Numbered from the stretch's first letter, positions 38,126 through 47,604 are shown. The stretch is DNA of 64,000 nt from Lachnospiraceae bacterium (GCA_014239155.1 JAAZZQ010000060.1:248001-312000), one strand, 5' to 3'. The notes: generated by a model not told the origin, from the sequence alone. Translations and numbers: made by a program.

Positions 38126-38905
38126 ATGAACAGAATTAGCAAAGCATTTGAGAATAAAAAGGCATTTATTGCATTTGTGACAGGGGGCGACCCCGATATA
38201 GAGACAACAGAGGCATTAATTCCGCAGATGGCAGAGGCAGGTGCAGATTTAATTGAGATTGGGATTCCGTTTTCCGATCCTATCGCAGAAGGAGTTGTGA
38301 TACAGGCGGCGGATGAACGTGCATTGAGGGCGGGAACAACAACCGACAAACTCTTTGACATGGTGAAGCGTGTACGCAAAAAAGTAGATATTCCATTAGT
38401 TTTTATGACTTATATCAATCCTATTTATACATATGGAACAGTGCGTTTTACAGAACAGTGTGTTGCGTGTGGTATTGATGGAATTATTGTTCCTGACGTT
38501 CCCTTTGAGGAGAAGGAGGAGATAAACAGTGCATGTGAGAAAGCAGGAGTTGAACTAATTTCTATGATCGCACCTACTTCAAGAGAGCGTATTGATATGA
38601 TAGCGCGTCAGGCAAAAGGATTCCTTTATTGTGTGTCGTCTCTTGGTGTCACTGGAGTTCGAAGCAAAATTACAACAAATATGAAAGAAATGATAGACCA
38701 TGTGAAAAAGGTGTCTAATATTCCGTGCGCTATTGGATTTGGCATTGCCACGCCAGAACAGGCATATGAGATGGCGGCAGTTTCGGATGGCGCGATTGTA
38801 GGCAGCGCTATTGTAAAGCTAATTGCACAGAATGGAAGAAATTGTATTGAGCCAGTGTGCCAGTATATACGTGAAATGAAAGTGGCTGTGGCTGCCGCAT
38901 ATTAA
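38126..38905 (+). CDS. trpA: Tryptophan synthase alpha chain
   Basis: 259 residues. It releases indole from indole-3-glycerol phosphate. The catalytic Glu is in LIEIGIPFSDP. The second catalytic acid, Asp60 in the enteric enzyme's LADGP, appears here as Glu in IAEGV, an unusual context. Other motifs: FMTYINPIYTYG, GIIVPDVPFEE, APTSRERI, CVSSLGVTGVR and GFGIATPEQA. Last gene of the trp operon. AGGAGAAA precedes the ATG. Confidence 0.95.
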   Translation: MNRISKAFENKKAFIAFVTGGDPDIETTEALIPQMAEAGADLIEIGIPFSDPIAEGVVIQAADERALRAGTTTDKLFDMVKRVRKKVDIPLVFMTYINPIYTYGTVRFTEQCVACGIDGIIVPDVPFEEKEEINSACEKAGVELISMIAPTSRERIDMIARQAKGFLYCVSSLGVTGVRSKITTNMKEMIDHVKKVSNIPCAIGFGIATPEQAYEMAAVSDGAIVGSAIVKLIAQNGRNCIEPVCQYIREMKVAVAAAY

Positions 38906-38951
38906 AGAGCGGATTCCATGTTGTGAATAGTAATATGTAAAGAAAAAATAC

Positions 38952-38980
38952 TTGACACCTATTCTTTTTTGTAGTATTCT
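38952..38980 (+). promoter_or_regulatory. Promoter of the ylxM-ffh operon
   Basis: Consensus TTGACA at 38952-38957, exactly 17 bases, then TATTCT at 38975-38980. Transcription would begin near 38987, about 30 bases before the ylxM GTG. Confidence 0.85.
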
Positions 38981-39017
38981 GGTTAAGTCGTGTGGTACAT
39001 CAAGTGGAGGAGTTAAG

Positions 39018-39374
39018 GTGAAGGCTGGTAATCTGACAGCAAAAGAAGCTGTGATCAGACTGGAAAAGCTTGAATATAAAGGGATGCTCTATGATTTTTA
39101 CGGAGAACTTTTGACACAGCATCAGAAAAACATATATGAAGATGCAATTTTCAATGACTTGTCTTTGAGCGAGATTGCAGATAAGCAGGGAATTAGTCGC
39201 CAAGGAGTCTATGACTTACTGAAACGATGTGACAAATTATTGGCGGATTATGAAAAGAAGCTTCATCTGGTGGAAAAGTTTTCTAAGATTAAGCAAAGTA
39301 TTCAGCAGATTAACAGACTTACTGATGATGAGCAGATAAAACGATTGTCCAATGAAATTATAGAGGAGCTTTGA
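39018..39374 (+). CDS. ylxM: YlxM-family (UPF0122) SRP-associated DNA-binding-like protein
   Basis: 118 residues from GTG. A sigma-70-region-4-like helix-turn-helix is evident: [28 protein letters not shown], after the family opening [21 protein letters not shown]. YlxM is encoded beside ffh in most Firmicutes and is thought to modulate the signal recognition particle. GTG at 39018 follows GGAGG at 39006-39010; the promoter leaves no room for longer starts. Ends 2 bases before ffh. Confidence 0.9.
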   Translation: MKAGNLTAKEAVIRLEKLEYKGMLYDFYGELLTQHQKNIYEDAIFNDLSLSEIADKQGISRQGVYDLLKRCDKLLADYEKKLHLVEKFSKIKQSIQQINRLTDDEQIKRLSNEIIEEL

Positions 39375-39376
39375 GG

Positions 39377-40735
39377 ATGGCATTTGAAAGCTTAACAGAT
39401 AAATTGCAGAATGTTTTTAAAAATTTAAGAAGTAAAGGACGACTGACAGAGGCAGATGTGAAATCTGCGCTCAAGGAAGTTAAAATGGCGCTCTTGGAGG
39501 CAGATGTCAATTTTAAAGTGGTAAAGCAATTTGTGAAATCTGTGGAAGAGCGTGCAATTGGTTCTAATGTCATGAACGGATTAAACCCCGGTCAGATGGT
39601 TATCAAGATTGTAAATGAAGAGATGGTATCTCTGATGGGGTCTAAGACTACTGAATTGGAGCTGCAACCGGGTAAAGCGACGACTGTGATTATGATGTGT
39701 GGTCTGCAAGGTGCTGGAAAAACAACTGCGGCGGCTAAGATTGCCGGAAAGCTAAAATTAAAGGGCAAAAAGCCATTGCTTGTGGCATGCGATATTTACA
39801 GACCTGCTGCAATTGAACAGCTGCATGTAAACGCGGATAAACAACAGGTGGATTTCTTTTCGATGGGAAGTAACCATAAGCCCGTTGACATTGTGAAGGC
39901 GTCGCTGGAACACGCGTCAAAAAACAATAATAATATCGTTATTATAGATACTGCAGGACGTCTGCACATAGATGAAGAAATGATGGCAGAGCTGCAGGAG
40001 ATTAAGGAGAATGTCAATGTGCATCAGACGCTTTTGGTTGTGGATGCCATGACCGGGCAGGATGCTGTCAATGTGGCAAAAGAATTTGATGATAAAGTAG
40101 GTGTGAGTGGGGTAATCCTCTCAAAGATGGATGGCGATACGCGAGGTGGTGCAGCGCTCTCCGTAAAAGCAGTTACCAATAAGCCAATTTTATTTGTAAG
40201 TATTGGTGAAAAACTGACGGATATGGAGCAGTTCTATCCTGACAGAATGGCGAATCGTATCTTGGGTATGGGAGATGTCCTTACTCTAATTGACAAGGTT
40301 GCCGAGGCAAATCTGGATATGGATGCGGAGAAGGAAAAGGAAATGGCTTCGCGTCTGAAAAAAGGGAAATTTGACTTTGAGGATTATTTGGAAAGTATGA
40401 ACCAAATGAAAAAACTTGGCGGTCTGTCAAGTATCCTTGGCATGATGCCTGGTATGGGACTTAAGGCAAGTGATATTGAGGCAGCAGTGGATGACAAACA
40501 GCTTGCACATATGGAAGCAATTGTATTGTCTATGACCCCGGCAGAGCGCAAGGACCCAAAATTGTTAAATCCAAGCCGGAAACACCGGATTGCAAAAGGT
40601 GCTGGTGTGGATATTGCAGTTGTGAATCGTTTTATCAAGCAATTTGAGCAGTCTCAGAAGATGATGAAGCAGCTCCCGGGAATGATGGGAGGTTTTGGCG
40701 GAGGTAAAAAGGGGAGATTTAAACTTCCTTTTTAA
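39377..40735 (+). CDS. ffh: Signal recognition particle GTPase Ffh (SRP54)
   Basis: 452 residues. N domain, then G domain with G1 [14 protein letters not shown]3 [19 protein letters not shown] and the closing loop, and a methionine-rich M domain (from about 300) that binds 4.5S RNA and signal peptides ([21 protein letters not shown]). It targets nascent membrane proteins to FtsY. The ATG at 39377 follows GAGGAGC; a TTG at 39371 is also in frame. Confidence 0.97.
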   Translation: MAFESLTDKLQNVFKNLRSKGRLTEADVKSALKEVKMALLEADVNFKVVKQFVKSVEERAIGSNVMNGLNPGQMVIKIVNEEMVSLMGSKTTELELQPGKATTVIMMCGLQGAGKTTAAAKIAGKLKLKGKKPLLVACDIYRPAAIEQLHVNADKQQVDFFSMGSNHKPVDIVKASLEHASKNNNNIVIIDTAGRLHIDEEMMAELQEIKENVNVHQTLLVVDAMTGQDAVNVAKEFDDKVGVSGVILSKMDGDTRGGAALSVKAVTNKPILFVSIGEKLTDMEQFYPDRMANRILGMGDVLTLIDKVAEANLDMDAEKEKEMASRLKKGKFDFEDYLESMNQMKKLGGLSSILGMMPGMGLKASDIEAAVDDKQLAHMEAIVLSMTPAERKDPKLLNPSRKHRIAKGAGVDIAVVNRFIKQFEQSQKMMKQLPGMMGGFGGGKKGRFKLPF

Positions 40736-40772
40736 TACATTATTAATAAGAAAGATTTATGAGGTGAAGAAA

Positions 40773-41018
40773 ATGGCAGTAAAAATCAGATTAAGAAGAA
40801 TGGGTCAGAAGAAAGCTCCTATCTATAGAATCATTGTAGCAGATTCGAGATCACCCAGAGATGGAAAGTGCATTGAGGAGATTGGAACATACAATCCAAA
40901 CACAGATCCCAGCGAATTTAAAGTAAATGAGGAGCTGGCGAAGAAGTGGTTATCAAATGGTGCACAGCCTACAGAGGTGGTATCAAAGATTTTTAAGGCA
41001 GCAGGGATTGAAAAATAG
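40773..41018 (+). CDS. rpsP: 30S ribosomal protein S16
   Basis: 81 residues with the invariant start [31 protein letters not shown] and the IGTYNP motif. The ATG at 40773 follows GAGGTG at 40761-40766. It sits in the usual ffh-rpsP-khpA-rimM-trmD order. Confidence 0.98.
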   Translation: MAVKIRLRRMGQKKAPIYRIIVADSRSPRDGKCIEEIGTYNPNTDPSEFKVNEELAKKWLSNGAQPTEVVSKIFKAAGIEK

Positions 41019-41049
41019 GATGTCTCAAACACTCATGGAGGTGTGATTG

Positions 41050-41277
41050 ATGAAGGAGTTAGTCGAGGTTATCGCGAAGGCTTTAGTGGACAACCCTGAT
41101 GAGGTAGTCGTTACAGAGAAGACAGAGGGTAAAAATATCACTGTAGAACTTCATGTAGCACCGGCCGATATGGGGAAAGTAATTGGCAAGCAGGGCAGAA
41201 TTGCAAAGGCAATCCGCTCTGTCGTCAAGGCGGCATCTTCCAAAGATAATCTTAAGGTGGATGTTGAGATTGTGTAA
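41050..41277 (+). CDS. khpA: KH-domain RNA-binding protein KhpA
   Basis: 75 residues, a single type II KH domain with the GxxG loop in IGKQGRIAKAIRSVV. KhpA pairs with KhpB to bind RNA and affects cell elongation and division in several Firmicutes. The ATG at 41050 follows GGAGGTG; an in-frame TTG lies 3 bases earlier. A strong hairpin follows, so the downstream rimM-trmD genes may be partly insulated. Confidence 0.93.
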   Translation: MKELVEVIAKALVDNPDEVVVTEKTEGKNITVELHVAPADMGKVIGKQGRIAKAIRSVVKAASSKDNLKVDVEIV

Positions 41278-41283
41278 GATCAT

Positions 41284-41316
41284 AAAAAGGTGTTCAGAGG
41301 AACACCTTTTTATTTG
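41284..41316 (+). terminator. Rho-independent terminator within the cluster
   Basis: A 12-bp stem, AAAAAGGTGTTC/GAACACCTTTTT, with a 4-base AGAG loop, followed by ATTTG. A partial terminator between khpA and rimM. Confidence 0.8.
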
Positions 41317-41390
41317 CGCTGATTCCTGTGGAGAAATATACAGTTGTTTTTGTGCACAGGGTCTGTCAGAAGTTTGATTGGAGAATAAAA

Positions 41391-41900
41391 ATGGAGGATT
41401 TATTACAAGTAGGCGTCATCACGCAGCCACATGGTGTTCGTGGGGAAGTCAAAGTATTTCCCACGACAAATGATGTAAAACGTTTTAAGAAATTAAAGGA
41501 AGTCGTTTTGGATACTGGAAAAGAAAGAATAACACTTGAAATAGAAGGTGTTAAGTTTTTTAAACAGTTTGTGATTTTAAAATTTAAAGGTTTTGACAAT
41601 ATTAATGAGGTTGAAAAATATCGGGGGAAGTCCCTTTTAGTGACAAGGGAAAATGCAGTAAAACTTGGGCGGAATGAGTATTTCATTGCAGATTTAATTG
41701 ATATGGCTGTATATGATGAGTATGAGCAGTATCTGGGTGTGCTGACAAATGTGATTGAAACAGGCGCAAATGATGTGTATGAAGTGAAATTTGAGGATGG
41801 TCGGGAAGTGTTATTTCCAGCGATCAAACAGTGTATTCTTGACGTGGATATGGAAAGTAGAAAGATGAAAGTACACATTATGGATGGACTGTTAGATTAG
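41391..41900 (+). CDS. rimM: 16S rRNA processing protein RimM
   Basis: 169 residues. The N-terminal RimM domain (VGVITQPHGVRGEVKVFPTT) and C-terminal PRC barrel (DLIDMAVYDEYEQYLGVLTNVIETGANDVYEV) are both present. It assists late assembly of the 30S subunit. The ATG at 41391 was preferred over 41328 because the conserved domain starts at once and GGAGA lies just upstream. Confidence 0.95.
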   Translation: MEDLLQVGVITQPHGVRGEVKVFPTTNDVKRFKKLKEVVLDTGKERITLEIEGVKFFKQFVILKFKGFDNINEVEKYRGKSLLVTRENAVKLGRNEYFIADLIDMAVYDEYEQYLGVLTNVIETGANDVYEVKFEDGREVLFPAIKQCILDVDMESRKMKVHIMDGLLD

Positions 41901-41909
41901 GAGAAATTT

Positions 41910-42659
41910 ATGTATTTTCATATTATGACACTGTTCCCGGAGATGGTGCTTAATGGGCTGCGCACTAGCATTATAGGACGAGCAGAGGAGAAGGGATGCA
42001 TCTCTATAGAGGCAGTAAATATACGAGACTATACACTGGATAAGCACAAAAAGGTGGACGATTACACGTATGGGGGTGGTGCAGGTATGTTGATGCAAGC
42101 ACAACCTGTATATGATTGTTGGAAGGCATTGAACGATAACATTATCTGCCGCAGAAGAGTAGAGCAGAAGGAGTTATCAGAGAATGCATTAAAGACAAGA
42201 GTAATCTATATGACACCGCAGGGAGAGGTCTTTCACCAGAAAAAAGCAATAGAGTTATCACAGGAAGAGGATTTAATTTTTTTATGCGGACATTATGAGG
42301 GGATTGATGAGCGGGTTCTGGAAGAGATTGTAACAGATTATATATCAGTTGGGGATTATGTGCTTACGGGAGGAGAGTTGCCCGCGATGGTTATAATTGA
42401 TGCGGTGTCAAGACTTGTGCCGGGAGTTTTGAATAATGGGGAATCCGCGCAGACGGAGTCCCATACAAATGGTCTCTTGGAATATCCGCAGTATTCCAGA
42501 CCAGAGATTTGGCATGAGAAAAGAGTGCCAGAGGTACTTTTGAGCGGTCATCATGCCAATATAGAAAAATGGCGTTTGGAGCAGTCATTGGAGAGGACAA
42601 AAGAACGGAGACCGGAATTATATGTGGCATATTTGAAGGAGAGTTCGCCTCATTCGTAA
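41910..42659 (+). CDS. trmD: tRNA (guanine-N1-)-methyltransferase
   Basis: 249 residues. SAM-dependent m1G37 methylation of tRNAs, by the knotted SPOUT fold. Hallmarks: [38 protein letters not shown] and the knot region [20 protein letters not shown]. The C-terminal domain is normal length. The stop codon overlaps the left end of a degenerate repeat (GTAACAGTTTAG). Confidence 0.97.
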   Translation: MYFHIMTLFPEMVLNGLRTSIIGRAEEKGCISIEAVNIRDYTLDKHKKVDDYTYGGGAGMLMQAQPVYDCWKALNDNIICRRRVEQKELSENALKTRVIYMTPQGEVFHQKKAIELSQEEDLIFLCGHYEGIDERVLEEIVTDYISVGDYVLTGGELPAMVIIDAVSRLVPGVLNNGESAQTESHTNGLLEYPQYSRPEIWHEKRVPEVLLSGHHANIEKWRLEQSLERTKERRPELYVAYLKESSPHS

Positions 42660-42878
42660 CAGTTTAGACAAGCTGACCTGTTGCAGCAAAAAATTTGCTT
42701 TACAAATAAATTTTTATTAGCGAACTGTATAGTTTCTTACATGGCTTAAAAAACCATAATTTGCAGTAAATGCTAAGTTTTGCGTAAACAATAATGAATT
42801 GTTATTTAAAACATTATTACTGTTCACACCACATCAGTTTTTAGCAGAATTTTAAGCATTGTTCGCGTAAACAGTAAC
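42656..42878. repeat. Cluster of degenerate inverted-repeat elements between trmD and rplS
   Basis: No gene. A repeat end GTAACAGTTTAG begins at 42656 inside the trmD stop. About 42735-42780, read on the minus strand, closely matches 1660-1705. A last unit runs from TTACTGTTCA at 42817 to ACAGTAAC at 42878. These resemble the 8-bp-duplicating family (31389, 47245, 54659) but no intact flanking duplication was found, so they look like older, nested copies. Confidence 0.5.
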
Positions 42879-42992
42879 ATTGCTGCACATAAATTGATAA
42901 AGGGCATCAATTTGGCTGCACTTTTTACTATTTTTGCATACCTATGAACAATAACAAAATATTCATAAAAAAGTGAAAATAGAAAAATTTAC

Positions 42993-43021
42993 TTGCATTT
43001 AAGCCAGATTTATGGTAAATT
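42993..43021 (+). promoter_or_regulatory. rplS promoter and leader
   Basis: TTGCAT, a 17-base spacer and TAAATT at 43016-43021. The leader to 43124 contains AGAG/CTCT-type pairing around ATGGTC. It could host an L19 leader element, which I could not confirm. Confidence 0.55.
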
Positions 43022-43124
43022 ACTACTGTTGCGAATAAAGAGATGGTCCTCTGGTACAAGTTATGTAAGAATGGTTACAATATAGAAGTATTAAGAACGT
43101 CGAAAAAATAAGGAGGCAAAGCAA

Positions 43125-43472
43125 ATGAACAAAATTATTAGAGAAATTGAAAAAGAACAGTTAAAGGAAAAAGTTGATAGTTTTAAAGTTGGTGATACTG
43201 TGCGTGTGCATGGTAAAATCAAGGAAGGTAACCGTGAGAGAATTCAGATTTTTGAAGGTACTGTATTAAAGATTCAGGGTGGCAGCAATAGAAAAACCTT
43301 TACCGTCAGAAAGATTTCCAATGGTGTTGGTGTAGAGAAGACATGGCCAATACATTCTCCAAATGTCGAGAAAGTTGAGCTTGTGAGAGCTGGTAAAGTA
43401 AGACGCGCAAAACTGTTTTACTTAAGAGATCGCGTTGGTAAGAAAGCTAAGGTAAAAGAACTGATGAAATAA
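43125..43472 (+). CDS. rplS: 50S ribosomal protein L19
   Basis: 115 residues, with the family core [29 protein letters not shown], the [19 protein letters not shown] segment and [23 protein letters not shown] precedes the ATG. It has its own promoter and terminator. Confidence 0.98.
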   Translation: MNKIIREIEKEQLKEKVDSFKVGDTVRVHGKIKEGNRERIQIFEGTVLKIQGGSNRKTFTVRKISNGVGVEKTWPIHSPNVEKVELVRAGKVRRAKLFYLRDRVGKKAKVKELMK

Positions 43473-43484
43473 TTGGTTTGAGTG

Positions 43485-43514
43485 GCGGAGTTTGGTGACA
43501 AACTCCGCTTTTGT
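43485..43514 (+). terminator. Rho-independent terminator of rplS
   Basis: GCGGAGTTTG at 43485-43494 pairs with CAAACTCCGC at 43499-43508, loop GTGA, followed by TTTTGTG. Confidence 0.88.
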
Positions 43515-43606
43515 GTAATTAGATTATTTTTTGTTTGATTACACGGCAATGACAGATAAGTTATTTGCAAAATGGTGTATGAGTAGTTTTTGGAAAGGAA
43601 ATTTTT

Positions 43607-44011
43607 ATGGGATACATAGAAGAAACAAACGAACTAAAACTTGATTTTAAGAAAATTACCAATATGACGGGACAGGAAGTGATTCCTGTGGCGATTCAAA
43701 ATGCGGATACCAACGAAGTCATTCTTGTGGCGTATACAAACGAACAGGCGATGTTAGAATCTATTCGACTCCGCAGGCTAGTGCTGTGGAGTACATCCAG
43801 AAATGAGTTGTGGCATAAAGGGAAAACGTCAGGAAATGAGTTTGAGTTGACAGAGATTTTAGTCAACTGTGAGCAAAATTCACTGGTGTATAAAGTAAGA
43901 CCGCTAAAAGGAAACATTTGTCATACTTCCTATCAGGGAGTGGCAAACAATTGTTTTTATAGAAGAATTGATTTGGAAAGTATGCGGCTTATAAATCTAA
44001 ATGAAAAATAA
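43607..44011 (+). CDS. hisI: Phosphoribosyl-AMP cyclohydrolase
   Basis: 134 residues. Zinc enzyme of histidine synthesis opening the purine ring of PR-AMP. Conserved parts: PVAIQNADTNEVILVAYTNEQAM, the LWSTSRNELWHKGKTSGN stretch, and the metal/structural Cys positions in LVNCEQNSLVYKV, GNICHTSY and NNCFYR. It is a stand-alone HisI without the HisE domain. No other his genes are nearby. GGAAAGGAAA precedes the ATG. Confidence 0.85.
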   Translation: MGYIEETNELKLDFKKITNMTGQEVIPVAIQNADTNEVILVAYTNEQAMLESIRLRRLVLWSTSRNELWHKGKTSGNEFELTEILVNCEQNSLVYKVRPLKGNICHTSYQGVANNCFYRRIDLESMRLINLNEK

Positions 44012-44034
44012 AAACTTCCCCTATGTCGGGGAAG
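44010..44034 (-). terminator. Terminator at the hisI / antiporter junction
   Basis: CTTCCCC at 44015-44021 pairs with GGGGAAG at 44028-44034. On the minus strand it is followed by TTTTTATTTTT. It overlaps the antiporter stop codon and probably serves both converging genes. Confidence 0.65.
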
Positions 44035-45208
44035 CAGCATCTTTAGAATATAATATTTTCAAGATAATTGGGGTTGCTATAGAAGACACAATAATTAAAA
44101 AAATTACAGATGTAAAGTACACAGGCGTCAGTAGACCTGCTGTCAATCCCTTTTGTGCTACAATCAGAGCAACTTCTCCTCGTGTCATCATACCAACACC
44201 GATTTTAAGGGAATCAATTCCTTTAAATTTACAAAGTCGAGCTGTTATCCCACAACCAATGATTTTTGAGATTAATCCGACAGCGACAAATGCGATAGAA
44301 AATAGGAGGATACTCATATTTACGCTCTCCACATTTGTTTTCAGACCAATACTTGCAAAAAAGACAGGACCAAACAACATATACGAATTTATATCCATCT
44401 TTTCTGCAATGTACTTGGAATCGCGAATAGAACAGAGAATAATTCCAGCAACATAAGCTCCTGTAATATCTGCAATACCAAAATATTTTTCTGCAATGTA
44501 TGCCATAGCAAGGCAGAGCGCCAGCCCTAAAATGGGAATGCGCCTTGTATGTGGATATTTGTTATCTATAGATTGAAAAAGTTTGTAGAAAATAAATCCA
44601 ATTACGATAGCAAATACAAAAAATAGGACAGTGTTGACCAGAACTGTTATCGGTTTGGAATCTGGATTTTTAAAACCTATCACAAAGGTTAACACAATGA
44701 TACCAATAATATCGTCGATAATCGCGGCACTTAATATAGTAGTGCCAACGCGTCCCTTTAATTTTCCCATTTCCTTTAATGACTCTACAGTGATACTCAC
44801 AGAAGTTGCAGTTAGTATGGTACCCACAAAAACTGCCTTGTAAAATTCTTCGGAACCCCAAGGTGCAAAACCATAAAATGTCATATAGAGCAGTGCACCA
44901 CATATCAATGGAATAAATACACCAGCGCAAGCAATCAACGCGGCAATTGGTCCTGTTTTCATCAAATCTTTTAAGTCTGTCTCAAGACCAGCAGAGAACA
45001 TTAACAATACGACACCAACTTCGGCAAGCTGTATGAGAAAGTCGGATTGTTCTACCCAGCCCAATAAACTTGGACCAATTAATAGTCCTGCAATGATTTC
45101 TCCCACTACTTGTGGTGCCTTACATTTCCTAGCTGCAATTCCACATACTTTTGCGGCGACGATAATAATTGCTAGATTTTTAAACATGAAATACGATTCC
45201 ATTTTCAT
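44021..45208 (-). CDS. Cation/proton antiporter, CPA2 family
   Basis: 395 residues with about 12-13 membrane helices of the Na+/H+ exchanger (CPA2, KefB/NapA-like) type. Typical stretches: PQVVGEIIAGLLIGPSLLG in the early helices, the broken-helix TATSVSITVESLKEMG, and the core AAIIDDIIGIIVL with the two adjacent Asp residues characteristic of electrogenic CPA2 exchangers. There is no cytosolic RCK/TrkA domain. It exchanges Na+ or K+ for protons. GAGGGGG precedes the ATG at 45208; a second ATG lies 6 bases in. Confidence 0.9.
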   Translation of the reverse strand: MKMESYFMFKNLAIIIVAAKVCGIAARKCKAPQVVGEIIAGLLIGPSLLGWVEQSDFLIQLAEVGVVLLMFSAGLETDLKDLMKTGPIAALIACAGVFIPLICGALLYMTFYGFAPWGSEEFYKAVFVGTILTATSVSITVESLKEMGKLKGRVGTTILSAAIIDDIIGIIVLTFVIGFKNPDSKPITVLVNTVLFFVFAIVIGFIFYKLFQSIDNKYPHTRRIPILGLALCLAMAYIAEKYFGIADITGAYVAGIILCSIRDSKYIAEKMDINSYMLFGPVFFASIGLKTNVESVNMSILLFSIAFVAVGLISKIIGCGITARLCKFKGIDSLKIGVGMMTRGEVALIVAQKGLTAGLLTPVYFTSVIFLIIVSSIATPIILKILYSKDAASPT

Positions 45209-45373
45209 TTCCCCCTCTTTCGTAGTTTTTCATCGTATTTTCTTTATCGTCTACATTATATCTTTTTACAAATATAAAATCAATATAAATCTTTTAGAGC
45301 ATTTTTGAACGAGATTGATATCGTTACTATAAGTGGTTTTTATGCCATGAGTAGTAATCATATTATAGTATAC

Positions 45374-45526
45374 TTACTCTATTTTATCTACTAATGGTGT
45401 AATTGTTGTATTAGAACATACTGCTGTAGTTATAGAGTTGGCAGTAGAGATTATCTTCGGCGGTTGCAGAACAAATACTGGTAAAGATAATGCAACTACA
45501 ATAATAGTTATTAATTTTTTATTCAG
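45374..45526 (-). other. Possible small exported peptide frame after the M56 gene
   Basis: Read on the minus strand, a 50-codon frame overlaps the end of the M56 gene and ends at TAA (45374-45376). It reads like a signal peptide (NKKLITIIVVALSLPVFV) followed by a short Thr/Ser-rich tail with one Cys. There is no ATG, GTG or TTG; the only candidate start is CTG at 45526, eight bases inside the M56 gene. It is either an unusual coupled start or a decayed gene. Nothing else was seen in 45209-45518. Confidence 0.3.
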
Positions 45527-46700
45527 TCTGATAAATTAAATTTTGTTGATTATTATATATTTTTATCCCTGAAGGATAGTATTCAAAATTTGTAATCGTT
45601 TCAATATATGTATCATTAATATATAAATCATAATTGACGCTATCGTTGGTAATAAGGTAGGCATTTTCAACTGTAGGTGCAGTGAAAATTTTATAAAAAT
45701 ATGGGGGACGATAATTTGCTTCAAAAATAAATATATAAGATACAGCAAAAATACAAAAAGTAAGCACTGTTAATACAATATTTGCGACAACTTTCTTCCA
45801 TGTCTTTGTTTCTTGTAATAATAGCCAAATTCGTTTCTTAAAATCACTATTTTTTGACTGCGCAAAGGAGAGCATATTTCCTCTGAGAAAGGGAGGTGAT
45901 TGAACAGAGTGTCTTGCAGATGCCTGTTTTATATACAATAGAGACTCAGTATATTGTTCTGTTATTTTAATGTTGTTTCGTGTGATTTTTGCGTCTATAT
46001 ACATTTCCATCAAAGTATTGGAAAATTGATATAACACAATACATGCAGGATTCCACCAATATATACTAGATAACAGACGAATGACACTTTTGATTGGTAA
46101 ACTATAATGTAAATGATGCATTACTTCGTGATAAAGCACATAGTAGAGCTTGTCTTGTGGAATGTTCATATAATCTGGAAGAATAATACAAGGATGTTTC
46201 CAACCAAAAATAATAGGTACATTTAAACAAGGCAGTTCTATTACCTGAAACGAGTTATTTCTGTTACATTGTTTACAAATTTGGTCCAATATATTTTGAT
46301 ATTGGGAATCTGTGGTTTTGTCCTGTCCATATTTTTGTATGTAATTTTGTGTCTGCTGATAAGAAATGGTATACCGAAAAAGATTTACGAATATACCAAT
46401 GATCCAGACCACCTCAAAAAGATTCCACAGAGATATATGAGTTTTTCGTATAGGAATTTGAGACTGACGAATGTAAGAAATAATTTTTGAAAGTGATTGG
46501 GGAAGAAAGATGCTGATAGTAAATGGAAGTTCAAACGGAAACAGCAAACGAACAAAAACAATTCCGATAAGAAGTATAAAAATCTTATATCCTATACAGA
46601 TCATAGTTGTTTTATGAGAAAAGATTATAGCAATAAAAACAGCGGCTGTGATACTTGTCAGAAATGCCATTAGTACAGTCGAAAATGAAAAGTGAAGCAT
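45519..46700 (-). CDS. M56-family (BlaR1/MecR1-like) membrane metallopeptidase
   Basis: 393 residues. Four membrane helices: three near the N-terminus and one near about 320. The zinc site HEVMHH is in YHEVMHHLHYSLPIK, followed by the conserved WWNPACIVL motif. After the last helix only about 60 residues remain outside, so there is no penicillin-binding sensor domain as in true BlaR1. Such short M56 proteins sense an unknown signal and cleave the BlaI-type repressor encoded just upstream. They are separated by 14 bases and form an operon. Confidence 0.88.
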   Translation of the reverse strand: MLHFSFSTVLMAFLTSITAAVFIAIIFSHKTTMICIGYKIFILLIGIVFVRLLFPFELPFTISIFLPQSLSKIISYIRQSQIPIRKTHISLWNLFEVVWIIGIFVNLFRYTISYQQTQNYIQKYGQDKTTDSQYQNILDQICKQCNRNNSFQVIELPCLNVPIIFGWKHPCIILPDYMNIPQDKLYYVLYHEVMHHLHYSLPIKSVIRLLSSIYWWNPACIVLYQFSNTLMEMYIDAKITRNNIKITEQYTESLLYIKQASARHSVQSPPFLRGNMLSFAQSKNSDFKKRIWLLLQETKTWKKVVANIVLTVLTFCIFAVSYIFIFEANYRPPYFYKIFTAPTVENAYLITNDSVNYDLYINDTYIETITNFEYYPSGIKIYNNQQNLIYQTE

Positions 46701-46714
46701 AAAAGCGACCTCTA

Positions 46715-47134
46715 TTATGATTTATTTTCTCTGGGATGATGATTTCTTTCTTTGTATTCCTGAAGCAGTTTTTCCATTTCTGCAATCTCTTGCATTGCTT
46801 TCTCTGGATTGTCATCTGCTTTTATCATAGCACTGAGCAAGGATTGACTGGATATCAATTTACTGAATTGAAGATAGTCATCTACAAACATTTTTTGAAT
46901 CGCTTCTAACGCAGTTGGAGATGGCTTGAAACGCCTCGAAAAAATATTGCCGTCCACAGCGATCTCAGCCACTTCAATTAATTTAAGTTTTAGAAGTTTC
47001 CGAATTGCAGGCTGTACAATATTACTGGTAAGATCAGGATGCACCTTTAAAATTTGTGTGACACTTAAAGGCTCTTTAGCGTGCAGTATTGTATGTAAAA
47101 TATTGTATTCTTTAGAATTTAGATATTTTGTCAT
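46715..47134 (-). CDS. BlaI/MecI-family repressor
   Basis: 139 residues. Winged-helix N-terminal half (LNSKEYNILHTILHAKEPLSVTQILKV, followed by NIVQPAIRKLLKLKLIEV) and a helical dimerisation tail. It should repress its own operon until cleaved by the M56 protease. The ATG at 47134 was chosen because AGGAAGG is 9 bases upstream; a GTG at 47143 is too close to the site. No beta-lactamase gene is nearby, so the regulated target lies elsewhere. Confidence 0.85.
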   Translation of the reverse strand: MTKYLNSKEYNILHTILHAKEPLSVTQILKVHPDLTSNIVQPAIRKLLKLKLIEVAEIAVDGNIFSRRFKPSPTALEAIQKMFVDDYLQFSKLISSQSLLSAMIKADDNPEKAMQEIAEMEKLLQEYKERNHHPRENKS

Positions 47135-47244
47135 ACGATACACCTTCCTGAAAACTACAAAATTTTTTGTTACTACGCTTATTTTACACTATTGAATTGC
47201 AAAAATCCATACAAAATTAAAAAAATATATATTTTTAAAATATG

Positions 47245-47357
47245 GCAACAGTTCAGACATGCCATTCATAAGTCGCCAGAATGTATATTTTCACCAATAA
47301 CATTTGTTTTTTTTGCGACTTATTTCGTGATAGGATTTTGCATGGCTGAACTGTTAC
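47245..47357. mobile_element. MITE-like element, copy 2 (113 bp)
   Basis: Inverted ends GCAACAGTTCAG (47245-47256) and CTGAACTGTTAC (47346-47357), with 11 of 12 positions pairing, are flanked by AAAATATG and AAAATATA, a 7-of-8 target duplication. The interior forms an imperfect long hairpin (ATAAGTCGC/GCGACTTAT). Non-coding. It lies upstream of the BlaI gene, at the left border of the immunity island. Confidence 0.8.
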
Positions 47358-47469
47358 AAAATATAAAATTAAATAATTTTTCCATAATGTTACAATTATT
47401 TTTTATATAAAAAATAACTAAATAATTGAGATTATTTAAAGGATATCAAGGAAGTGATGTCCTTTTTTA

Positions 47470-47556
47470 TATATACAGGCAATCAGGGAAATATTGTTAG
47501 CAAAACTGACAAGTACCTACTGGGCAAACAGGAGAAGTAAACTTCTCTACTTGATT
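47470..47556 (+). repeat. Double-hairpin repeat, copy B (degenerate)
   Basis: The element order matches the family (a GGAAATATTGTTAGC segment, ACTGAC, then a GAGAAG-AAAC-TTCTC second hairpin), but both stems have mismatches. It is the most diverged of six copies. In 47144-47781 I otherwise see copy 2 of the MITE, an imperfect terminator-like hairpin at about 47437-47467, and the promoter below. Confidence 0.55.
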
Positions 47557-47604
47557 GTGCTAAATATATAAATTTAACAACAAAATACTAAATTATAAAA
47601 ATAA

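Noticed and set aside
44001..44456. Plus-strand frame overlapping the antiporter
   Set aside because: It begins inside the hisI end and is antisense to conserved membrane helices; no family match and no site of its own.
47144..47240. BlaI operator palindrome
   Set aside because: GTAGT-type half sites occur upstream of the BlaI gene, but spacing and symmetry are too weak to call an operator.
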